A stretch of DNA of 15,804 nt from an uncultured bacterium (GTDB taxonomy: Bacteria; Desulfobacterota; Desulfobulbia; Desulfobulbales; Desulfobulbaceae). This document shows, piece by piece, positions 1-6,562 of the stretch (within the stretch, counting starts at the first letter, position 1; each line of letters starts with the position of its first letter). The stretch is taken from positions 1 through 15,804 of the forward strand of contig CAIMMA010000619.1 of the NCBI GenBank assembly GCA_903842475.1, in the 5' to 3' direction. Under the pieces are notes generated by a model. That model ran no database searches and was not told where the DNA came from. It was given only the letters and a program-made list of their open reading frames with translations. The position numbers and the translations under genes were made by a program.

Positions 1-1
1 C

Positions 2-1462
2 ATGGAATATTTCTCATTAACCCTTCAGGAGGCGCTGGATCAGCTCGATTGCGGCGCGGTGACTTCGGTTGCTCTCACCGAATCGGTTCTTGGACGGATT
101 GATGCCGTTGAACCGCAAGTGCAGGCTTATCTGGCCCTTGATCGTGAAGGGGCACTGCGTCAGGCGGAGCAAGCCGACATCCGACGGAAAAACGGTCAAG
201 GCGGTCCGCTCTGCGGGATCCCGCTCGCGGTCAAGGATGTACTCTGTACCACTTCGATGCCGACCACCTGCGGTTCACGTATCCTGGAGCATTTTGTTGC
301 TCCCTATGATGCCACGGTGGTAGCCCGATTGGCAGGGGCCGGCTCGGTGCTGCTGGGCAAATTGGCCATGGACGAATTCGCCATGGGATCAACCAGTGAA
401 AACTGCGCCTTTCAGACCCCGAACAATCCCTGGAAAATCGGGTATGTGGCCGGAGGATCCAGCGGCGGTTCGGCGGCAGCCGTGGCTGCAGACGAGTGTT
501 TTGCCTCGCTCGGAACCGATACCGGCGGCTCCATCCGTCAGCCCGCCTCGCTCTGCGGCACTGTGGGGATGAAACCGACCTATGGGCGGGTCTCACGTTA
601 CGGCCTGGTGGCTTTTGCCTCCTCGCTCGACCAGGTGGGCCCCCTGACCAAGGATGTGCGGGACTGCGCCCTGATGATGAACGCGATCAGCGGTCACGAC
701 CCCCTTGATTCCACCTCTATTGACCTGGAGGTTCCTGATTATACAGGGGCGTTACAGACCGGGCTTCAAGGGGTGCGGATTGGGGTGCCCAAGGAGTATT
801 TTGGCGAGGGACTGGACCCCGAGGTGGACCGGGTGGTCCGTCGGGGGATTGATATGCTCAAGGAGGCCGGGGCCACTATTGTCGAGGTCAGCCTGCCGCA
901 CACCGAATATTGCGTCGCGGTCTATTATTTGATTGCGCCGGCGGAAGCCAGCTCCAATCTGGCCAGGTTTGACGGTGTCCGCTACGGCTTCCGCGACCGC
1001 AGCGCCGATTCTCTGATCGACCTCTACAAACAATCGCGCTCCCAGGGGTTCGGCGACGAGGTCAAGCGACGGATCCTGATCGGCACCTATGCCCTCTCGG
1101 CCGGGTATTACGATGCCTATTACAAAAAGGCCTCCCAGGTACGGACCCTGATTAAGGACGATTTCGCCAAGGCCTTTGCCACTTGCGACCTGATGGTTTC
1201 GCCGGTCTGTCCGACCCCTTCCTGGCCGATCGGCTCCAAGGCCGATGACCCGCTGGCCCTGTACCTGTCCGACATCCTTACTCTGTCCGCTAATCTCGCC
1301 GGTGTACCCGGCATGTCGGTCCCCTGTGGGTTCAACACCCAGGGGCTACCGATCGGCATGCAACTCCAGGCCGCCCATTTCAATGAAACCATCTTGTTGC
1401 GCGCCGCCTATAATCTTGAACAACGGGCCGGCGTTGCCGGCCAAAAACCATTCATCGCCTAA
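2..1462 (+). CDS. gatA: Asp-tRNA(Asn)/Glu-tRNA(Gln) amidotransferase subunit A
   Basis: Amidase subunit of the GatCAB complex. It releases ammonia from glutamine, which is used to convert mischarged Glu-tRNA(Gln) or Asp-tRNA(Asn) to the correct aminoacyl-tRNA in the cytoplasm. The 486-residue length matches the family. The amidase-signature Ser-cisSer-Lys triad is visible: K78 (in AVKDV), S153 (in GGSSGGS) and S177 (in GTDTGGS). The ATG lies one base inside the window edge and the N-terminus (MEYFSLTLQEAL) looks like a true GatA start, so the gene appears complete, although its ribosome binding site is outside the window. hisC starts 3 bp after the stop, so the two are probably co-transcribed. 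gatC and gatB are not in view. Identification is firm; the in vivo tRNA substrate cannot be read from this gene. Confidence 0.97.
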   Translation: MEYFSLTLQEALDQLDCGAVTSVALTESVLGRIDAVEPQVQAYLALDREGALRQAEQADIRRKNGQGGPLCGIPLAVKDVLCTTSMPTTCGSRILEHFVAPYDATVVARLAGAGSVLLGKLAMDEFAMGSTSENCAFQTPNNPWKIGYVAGGSSGGSAAAVAADECFASLGTDTGGSIRQPASLCGTVGMKPTYGRVSRYGLVAFASSLDQVGPLTKDVRDCALMMNAISGHDPLDSTSIDLEVPDYTGALQTGLQGVRIGVPKEYFGEGLDPEVDRVVRRGIDMLKEAGATIVEVSLPHTEYCVAVYYLIAPAEASSNLARFDGVRYGFRDRSADSLIDLYKQSRSQGFGDEVKRRILIGTYALSAGYYDAYYKKASQVRTLIKDDFAKAFATCDLMVSPVCPTPSWPIGSKADDPLALYLSDILTLSANLAGVPGMSVPCGFNTQGLPIGMQLQAAHFNETILLRAAYNLEQRAGVAGQKPFIA

Positions 1463-1465
1463 ACC

Positions 1466-2584
1466 ATGCAGATACCTGTTCCTCAACACATCGCCGCGAT
1501 CGTTCCCTATCCCCCGGGCAAACCCATGGATGAACTCGAACGGGAGTACGGGATTACCAACGCCATTAAACTGGCGTCCAACGAAAATGCCTGGGGTCCT
1601 TCCCCAAAAGCGGTGCAGGCCATCGGCGAGATGCTGCATAACCTCCACCGTTATCCCGACGGTTCCAGTTACGCCCTCACCGAAGCCATCGCCCGGTGGA
1701 TCGGGGCGGATCCCGCGGAGATCGTGCTCGGCAACGGTTCCAACGAGGTTATCGAATTTCTGGTCAAGGCCTTTGTCGGCACCGGCGATGCGGTGATCAC
1801 CAGCCATCCCTCCTTTCTGATGTACCAGAAATTCGTGCAGGTGCGCGGCGGAGAGAATGTCGTAGTTCCCTTGAAAGATATGGCCCATGATCTGGAGGCG
1901 ATCAGCGCGGCGGTGAGCGACCGGACCCGGCTGATCTTCATCGACAACCCGAATAATCCCACCGGTACCCTGATTGAAAAAGACGTTTTTGCACGGTTCC
2001 TGTCGGGATTACCGCAGTCGGTGATCGTGGTGTTGGACGAGGCTTACGTCGATTTTGTCGAGCCGGCCCGGCGCATCGATGTTCTGGGCTGCATCCGTCA
2101 CCCTGAACCTATTCCGGCGGTGGTTTCGCTGCGCACCTTCTCCAAGGCTTTCGGTCTGGCGGGATTACGGGTGGGCTTTGGCGTCATGCACCGCGAGGTG
2201 GCCGCCCTGCTGCATCGGGTCCGGCAGCCGTTCAATATCAATCTGCCAGCCCAGGCTGGCGCGCTGGCGGCTCTGGACGACACCGCCCACTATGACCATA
2301 CCCTGCGGGCAACGACCGAAGAACGGGCCTGGCTGCAGCAGGCGGTGACCGAATTGGGCTGCATTTCCTATCCCTCCCACACCAATTTTTTCCTGATTGA
2401 TGTCGGCGGTGACGCTACCCGACTGTATGAGGCGATGCTTTATAAAGGGGTGATTGTCCGTTCGATGAAGGCCTATGGCTATGCCGATTGTATCCGGATC
2501 ACCGTGGGCACGGCGGCGGAAAACCGACGATTTGTCGCGGCGTTGGTGGAATGTCTGCGGGAATTGGGCTATGGGCGGTCATAA
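1466..2584 (+). CDS. hisC: Histidinol-phosphate aminotransferase
   Basis: PLP-dependent class I/II aminotransferase of 372 residues. It converts imidazole-acetol phosphate plus glutamate to histidinol phosphate in histidine synthesis. Visible family marks are the early substrate-binding stretch LASNENAWGPSP, the NPNNPTG motif, LDEAYVDF, and the PLP lysine K227 within RTFSKAFGLAGLR. The ATG is 3 bp after the gatA stop and has no clear Shine-Dalgarno, so translation probably depends on ribosomes finishing gatA. Its 3' end overlaps cmk by 14 bp. No other his genes are nearby. Related aminotransferases (aromatic or phenylalanine type) look similar, but the length and motif order fit HisC best. 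Confidence 0.93.
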   Translation: MQIPVPQHIAAIVPYPPGKPMDELEREYGITNAIKLASNENAWGPSPKAVQAIGEMLHNLHRYPDGSSYALTEAIARWIGADPAEIVLGNGSNEVIEFLVKAFVGTGDAVITSHPSFLMYQKFVQVRGGENVVVPLKDMAHDLEAISAAVSDRTRLIFIDNPNNPTGTLIEKDVFARFLSGLPQSVIVVLDEAYVDFVEPARRIDVLGCIRHPEPIPAVVSLRTFSKAFGLAGLRVGFGVMHREVAALLHRVRQPFNINLPAQAGALAALDDTAHYDHTLRATTEERAWLQQAVTELGCISYPSHTNFFLIDVGGDATRLYEAMLYKGVIVRSMKAYGYADCIRITVGTAAENRRFVAALVECLRELGYGRS

Positions 2585-3269
2585 ACCGATCGTCACCATC
2601 GACGGACCGTCGGGGGGCGGTAAGTCCACGGTATCGCGGGCTCTGGCTGCCCGGCTGGGGTTTACCTACCTCGACACCGGCGCCATGTACCGGGCGGTGG
2701 CCTATGCCTGTCAGCAGCAGGGCATCGACCCGCTGAATCCGGCCCAACTGGAACCGTTGCTGGAATCCATCCGCATTGAACTCCGACCGCCTGCCCCGGG
2801 CGAAGATGATGTCCAGGTGCTGGTCGATGGCTGCGAGGTGGGACGATATCTGCGCACCCCGGAAATGGGGATGCTGGCCTCGACGGTTTCGGCGCAACCG
2901 CTGGTCCGACGGAAACTTACCGCCTTGCAGCAGCAGATCGGGGCTGCCGGCCGTATTGTCGCCGAAGGTCGGGATACCGGGACCGTGGTGTTTCCCGAGG
3001 CGGCCTGGAAGTTTTTCTTGGATGCCAGCCCCGAGGTTCGCGCCAACCGAAGATCAGCCCAATTGCGCGGTAAAGGAGAAGAGGTGGATGAGCAGCTGCT
3101 ACTGGCGCAAATCATCAAGCGGGATCGGGATGACCGGGAACGAGCTATCGCCCCGCTTAAGGCCGCACCGGACGCGCTTTGCATCGATTCCACCGGCCGC
3201 CCAGTCGATGAAGTCATCGGCCTGATGTATGACCGGGTCACGAACTGCCCCTGCTGCGGGAGCCAATAA
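2571..3269 (+). CDS. cmk: Cytidylate kinase (CMP/dCMP kinase)
   Basis: Phosphorylates CMP and dCMP to the diphosphates with ATP. The 232-residue protein begins MGGHKPIVTIDGPSGGGKST, with the P-loop at residues 12-19. It then shows YLDTGAMYRA (nucleoside binding) and the conserved EGRDTGTVVFPEA stretch, and ends with the arginine-rich lid region (IIKRDRDDRERA). The reading frame stays open upstream inside hisC, but the ATG at 2571 places the P-loop where cytidylate kinases have it, so I chose that start; it overlaps the hisC end by 14 bp. The C-terminus is cysteine-rich (C226, C228, C229), which I do not recognise as a usual feature of the family. A strong hairpin follows the stop within 5 bp. 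In relatives cmk is often followed by ispH or rpsA; here it ends the block. Confidence 0.95.
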   Translation: MGGHKPIVTIDGPSGGGKSTVSRALAARLGFTYLDTGAMYRAVAYACQQQGIDPLNPAQLEPLLESIRIELRPPAPGEDDVQVLVDGCEVGRYLRTPEMGMLASTVSAQPLVRRKLTALQQQIGAAGRIVAEGRDTGTVVFPEAAWKFFLDASPEVRANRRSAQLRGKGEEVDEQLLLAQIIKRDRDDRERAIAPLKAAPDALCIDSTGRPVDEVIGLMYDRVTNCPCCGSQ

Positions 3270-3273
3270 CAAG

Positions 3274-3312
3274 TTTCCGGTTCCCCCTGAGGATGACAGG
3301 GGGAACCGGAAA
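3274..3312. terminator. Perfect 16-bp hairpin between convergent genes
   Basis: Positions 3274-3289 and 3297-3312 are exact inverted complements, with a 7-base loop. The hairpin lies between the stops of cmk (+) and fprA (-), where a shared terminator is expected. Neither side has a proper U-tract: the + side continues with A-rich sequence, and the - side reads AAACTTG. It may therefore act as a Rho-assisted stop or an RNA 3'-end stabiliser rather than a classical intrinsic terminator. Confidence 0.7.
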
Positions 3313-3328
3313 AACGAATTGAGGTCGA

Positions 3329-4546
3329 TCAGATCACCGATTCGATCTGCTCACCGGCCATAAAGGCTTTCAGGCTTTTTCCCACCGTTCGCCCCATATC
3401 CACGCAGGTCCCCAGCTTTGCATGCTCGGGCACATACTGAATTTTCAAACCTTCATGGCAGAGAATGATGTTCATCTCCTTCAAGGTTTCATTCATCATC
3501 TTGACCGCCTCCCCCGACCAGCCGTAGGACCCGAAGCAGGCCCCGATCTTGTTGGTGGGGCGCAGACCGCGCATGTACATGAGGAAATCGGCCATCCGCG
3601 GCAGCATGCCGTTGTTCAGGGTCGACGAGCCCAGGACCACGGCGCTGGATTCAAGCACGTCGGTCATCACGTCGCTGCGATGGTTGACCTGCAGGTCGAG
3701 CATTTTATATTCGATTCCTTCTTCGTGCAGACCTTCGGCAATGGCTTTGGCCATCATCCTAGTGGATTCCCACATGGTGTCGTAAATGATCAGGGCCTTG
3801 CCGTTGCCCTGATGGACACACCAGCGTGAGTATGCCTCGATGATTTTGCCGGGATTGCTCCGCCAGACCACGCCGTGGTCCGGGGCGAGCATCTTGATGG
3901 GCAATTGCATTTCCTGCACTTGGGCCAGCAGTTTTTTCACCAGGGGGGAATAGAGGGTGAGGATGTTGGCGTAGTACTTGGTGGCCTCGTGCATCAGCAC
4001 ATCCTGATTGACTTCGTCGTCAAAGCGTTCGCTGGTGGCCAGATGTTCGCCAAAGGCGTCACTGGTGAACAGGATCTGCTCTTCCTTGAGATAGGTGAAC
4101 ATCGAATCCGGCCAATGGAGCATCCGGGTCTCGAGAAAACTTAAAGTTCGCTTGCCCAGGCTGACTTCCTCGCCCGGGGTAACGACGTGGTAGGGCCAGT
4201 CCGGTCGGTGGAAATGCTGCAGCAGCGCTTTGTGGCCCATCTTCGAGCAGAAAACTTTTTCCGGTTTGATCGCCTCGATTACCTCGGGCAAGGCGCCGGA
4301 GTGATCCATTTCCACATGGTTGACCACCAGGTAATCGATTTTGGCAGGGTCGATGATGTTGCGGATCCGGTGCAGCAACTCACTGGTATAGGGTCGTTTG
4401 ACCGTGTCGATCAGGGTGATTTTTTCATCGATGATAAGATAGGCGTTATAGGTGGTGCCATTGATCGAGTAGCCGTGAAAATCACGGGTCACCCAGTCGA
4501 CGGCTCCCACCCAGTAGACATTTTCTGCCAGTGCAATTTTTTTCAT
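3329..4546 (-). CDS. fprA: Flavodiiron protein (FprA/Roo, rubredoxin:oxygen oxidoreductase type)
   Basis: Cytoplasmic O2 (or NO) reductase of 405 residues, the usual length of the two-domain form. Residues 1-250 are a metallo-beta-lactamase-like domain with all diiron ligands in place: H77, E79, D81 and H82 (HVEMDH), H144, D163 and H224. Residues 250-400 are a flavodoxin-like domain with the FMN phosphate loop near residues 256-264. No rubredoxin or flavin reductase domain is fused, so electrons should come from a separate rubredoxin; one is encoded about 600 bp upstream on the same strand. A good GGAGG lies 10 bases before the ATG. The gene follows a DsrE-like gene by 30 bp and is probably in one transcript with it. 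Preference for O2 over NO cannot be decided from the sequence. Confidence 0.95.
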   Translation of the reverse strand: MKKIALAENVYWVGAVDWVTRDFHGYSINGTTYNAYLIIDEKITLIDTVKRPYTSELLHRIRNIIDPAKIDYLVVNHVEMDHSGALPEVIEAIKPEKVFCSKMGHKALLQHFHRPDWPYHVVTPGEEVSLGKRTLSFLETRMLHWPDSMFTYLKEEQILFTSDAFGEHLATSERFDDEVNQDVLMHEATKYYANILTLYSPLVKKLLAQVQEMQLPIKMLAPDHGVVWRSNPGKIIEAYSRWCVHQGNGKALIIYDTMWESTRMMAKAIAEGLHEEGIEYKMLDLQVNHRSDVMTDVLESSAVVLGSSTLNNGMLPRMADFLMYMRGLRPTNKIGACFGSYGWSGEAVKMMNETLKEMNIILCHEGLKIQYVPEHAKLGTCVDMGRTVGKSLKAFMAGEQIESVI

Positions 4547-4576
4547 GGAAACAAACCTCCTGCAGGATAGGATGCA

Positions 4577-4924
4577 TTAAAAAGTGAGAATAGTATACCC
4601 GGTATTTAGGTAGTGCGACATGGCGGGATGACCGGACATCTCGCCGATCAACGGCAGCCCCTCTTTCTCGATGGCCTCCGCGACCTGTAATTTATGCGAA
4701 CAGGCACGACAGGCGCCGACAAACAAGTCCTGTTGCCGGACCTGGAGATACAGGGGGTGGAGGAAATGACCCGGATCGGCCATAAGCGGCACCAGGGTAA
4801 CCGCCTCACCTTCCAGGATGATCTTTCCCTCCATCCCCTGTTTCGCCAGATCAAGGCTGTTGAGCAGGACATGGATAAAGCAGAGCGGATTGTCGCGGAA
4901 AGCAAAAAAGAGGATTTTTTTCAT
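4577..4924 (-). CDS. DsrE/DsrF-like small protein, possible sulfur carrier or redox protein
   Basis: A 115-residue soluble protein resembling the DsrE/DsrF/TusD-like fold. It has an N-terminal strand (MKKILFFAF), a helix rich in Leu and Lys, a short stretch ending VTLVPLMAD, and a conserved cysteine loop GACRACSHKL (C72, C75) at the place where DsrE-type proteins carry their persulfide-bearing cysteine. A third cysteine is C15. No signal peptide or membrane segment is seen. An AAGG sequence stands about 9 bases before the ATG. The stop is 30 bp before fprA, so the two are likely co-transcribed. Family membership is judged by eye from length, layout and the cysteine loop. A role next to an oxygen reductase is unknown; persulfide handling under oxidative stress is only a guess. 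Confidence 0.6.
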   Translation of the reverse strand: MKKILFFAFRDNPLCFIHVLLNSLDLAKQGMEGKIILEGEAVTLVPLMADPGHFLHPLYLQVRQQDLFVGACRACSHKLQVAEAIEKEGLPLIGEMSGHPAMSHYLNTGYTILTF

Positions 4925-5103
4925 CGGTTGACCTTACAAAGAATATTAGACATGCAATACATCTGATGGCAGTAATCAGTACGCTCAAGGGAATGGATGT
5001 TGGGACATTGGACGGGGGATGGGGGTGCGTGCGGGGCTTGGCGAAAACAGCCAGTCACGAGGGAGCGCCGTGCATAGCCTCCTTCCCCGGCAGACCCCAG
5101 CAG

Positions 5104-5149
5104 AAAACTCCCCCCACCCGGCCTTAGCCGGGTGGGGGAGTTTTTTTTT
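5104..5149 (-). terminator. Strong terminator hairpin behind rubredoxin, likely bidirectional
   Basis: A GC-rich stem with one bulged C pairs 5104-5122 with 5127-5144 around a 4-base loop. Read on the - strand, it follows the rubredoxin stop directly and ends in TTTTC, so it should end the sor-rub transcript. On the + strand it is followed by nine T (5141-5149), an even better intrinsic terminator, although no + strand gene lies just upstream. It separates sor-rub from the DsrE-like/fprA pair, which therefore probably have their own promoter. Confidence 0.85.
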
Positions 5150-5306
5150 ACGCTTCTTCGAACTCGTCTTTCCCGGCGCCGCAGACCGGGCAGGTCCAGT
5201 CATCGGGGATATCGGCGAACGCGGTTCCGGCGGCTACACCATTTGCCGGATCGCCCTCCGCTGGATCATAGACATAGCCACAGACCACACAGGTATATTT
5301 TTTCAT
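5148..5306 (-). CDS. rub: Rubredoxin
   Basis: A 52-residue electron carrier holding one iron in four cysteines: C6 and C9 (YTCVVCGYVYDP) and C39 and C42 (WTCPVCGAGKDEF). Length and both CxxCG loops are typical, as are the aromatic residues Y4, Y11, Y13, F30, W37 and F49. It starts MKKYTC, with AAGGA about 8 bases before the ATG, and begins 25 bp after the end of the desulfoferrodoxin gene. This is the same sor(rbo)-rub order known from Desulfovibrio. Rubredoxin is the usual donor both for desulfoferrodoxin and for FprA/Roo, which links the two halves of this island. The TAA stop lies in the T-tract side of the terminator, so the gene runs right up to the hairpin. Confidence 0.97.
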   Translation of the reverse strand: MKKYTCVVCGYVYDPAEGDPANGVAAGTAFADIPDDWTCPVCGAGKDEFEEA

Positions 5307-5331
5307 TGTCACATCCTTGTTGGGTTAGAGA

Positions 5332-5706
5332 TCAGGCCTTCCACAGGCCGTGAAGATTGCAGTACTCACGGGCGGTAACTTTGTCCGCCTTGATGCAGAA
5401 GGTCGCCTCGGGAGCTTCGCCGGGATTGAGGTTCTGCCGGTAGACTGTACCGTCGGCGATCAGTTCGATAAATTCAATCCAGTGCTTCTCCTCCATGGGA
5501 TGCGCGACTGAACCCACGGTGACTTTGTACCCGTCCGCGACCTTGGTGATCACCGGCACATGTTTTTCTTTGGCCGCATCAACAGAATTTTCGTTCATCA
5601 GCCCCATGGCCTGGCCGCAGCAGACCAACTCGCCCGCCCCGGCATGCAGAACTTCAACGATGTTGCCGCAGAGCGCGCATTTGTACACTTCATTTTTTTT
5701 GGTCAT
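5332..5706 (-). CDS. dfx: Desulfoferrodoxin (superoxide reductase with extra rubredoxin-like iron site)
   Basis: Reduces superoxide to hydrogen peroxide without releasing O2, in the cytoplasm. The 124-residue protein has both iron sites. The N-terminal desulforedoxin-like site has C10, C13, C29 and C30 (CALCG, then CCGQ). The catalytic site has H49 (EKHVP), H69 (AHPM), H75 (KHW), C116 and H119 (CNLHG), with the catalytic-loop lysine K48 also present. The frame is open further upstream, but the ATG at 5706 is preceded by AAGGAG at good spacing and starts exactly where the desulforedoxin domain should, so I chose it. Rubredoxin follows by 25 bp and is the likely electron donor. The gene starts 168 bp after the peroxiredoxin stop; no convincing promoter was seen in that gap. 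It is also called rbo or sor. Confidence 0.97.
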   Translation of the reverse strand: MTKKNEVYKCALCGNIVEVLHAGAGELVCCGQAMGLMNENSVDAAKEKHVPVITKVADGYKVTVGSVAHPMEEKHWIEFIELIADGTVYRQNLNPGEAPEATFCIKADKVTAREYCNLHGLWKA

Positions 5707-5874
5707 AGCATGTTCTCCTTGTTGTTGGACAGAATTGATCGGCGGAAATCCTTGAGCAGGCCCCGCCTTAACACCGGCAAAACATAGCCAAACAGTAAAC
5801 CATCTTGCCTTGGTGCGAAAGGGACAATTTATCGAATCAGTCACAGTTTGATCGATAACGTTTCCGGGTGGTAC

Positions 5875-6465
5875 TTAGTTATGCTTGGTGAGATAGTCGG
5901 CAACGCCGGCAGCGGTGGGAATCATGGCTGCTTTGCCTTCCGCCCAGTTGGCCGGACAGACGTCGCCGTGTTTTTCATGAAACTGGAGGGCATCCACCAT
6001 GCGCATGGCTTCATCGATATTACGCCCCAAGGGAAGATCGTTGACCACGGCATGGCGGATGATACCCTCCCGGTCGATCAGAAAGGTGCCGCGCAGGGCA
6101 ATGCCCGCCTCAAGGAGAACTCCGTACTGCTGCGATATTTTTTTATCGAGATCAGCCACCAGCGGATATTGGATGTTACCAATGCCTCCCTGTTTGATCG
6201 GGGTGTTTTTCCAGGCCCAATGAGAAAATTGGGAGTCTATGGAAACGCCGATAACTTCGCAATTTTTGGCCTTGAAAGTCGCGAGTTCCCGGTCAAAGGC
6301 CAGGATTTCGGACGGACAGACAAAGGTGAAATCAAGGGGATAAAAAAACAAGATGACATATTTTCCCCGGTAATCGGCCAGTTTGAAATCGGGGTTCATT
6401 GAATTATCGGGCATGACGGCCGTAGCCGTAAAATCGGGCGCCTGTTGGGTGACCAAGGTGCTCAT
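5875..6465 (-). CDS. Typical 2-Cys peroxiredoxin (AhpC/Prx1 type)
   Basis: Thiol peroxidase of 196 residues that reduces hydrogen peroxide and organic or peroxynitrite peroxides. The peroxidatic cysteine is C50 in the PxxxTxxC motif (P43, T47, C50), with the active-site arginine at R125. The resolving cysteine is C170 in DVCPANW. A GGIGN stretch at 93-97 matches the GGLG motif of oxidation-sensitive peroxiredoxins, but the C-terminal YF motif is absent. GGAGG stands 7 bases before the ATG. The gene lies 97 bp behind the perR-like gene and upstream of sor-rub, so it would remove the peroxide that desulfoferrodoxin makes. No ahpF or thioredoxin reductase is adjacent; the reductant must come from elsewhere. 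Confidence 0.96.
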   Translation of the reverse strand: MSTLVTQQAPDFTATAVMPDNSMNPDFKLADYRGKYVILFFYPLDFTFVCPSEILAFDRELATFKAKNCEVIGVSIDSQFSHWAWKNTPIKQGGIGNIQYPLVADLDKKISQQYGVLLEAGIALRGTFLIDREGIIRHAVVNDLPLGRNIDEAMRMVDALQFHEKHGDVCPANWAEGKAAMIPTAAGVADYLTKHN

Positions 6466-6562
6466 TGCAGGACCTCCATACTGGAAGATGATTTATTTTT
6501 GGGGAATGTATGAAATATAGCTACACGCCGTGTCCAGCAGGCGTTCGGGCATGTCGATCAAA

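Noticed and set aside
4985..5203. Open frame on the - strand across the terminator and part of rubredoxin
   Set aside because: It runs antisense or out of frame to the clear rubredoxin gene and through the hairpin.
5707..5844. 46-residue N-terminal extension of desulfoferrodoxin
   Set aside because: The ATG at 5706 has AAGGAG in front and begins exactly at the desulforedoxin domain; the extension has no conserved feature.
6523..6533. Palindrome ACACG-C-CGTGT upstream of peroxiredoxin
   Set aside because: Only 5 bp per arm and single occurrence seen; it is near a possible -10 (TATATT) but there is no matching -35, so I could not support an operator.
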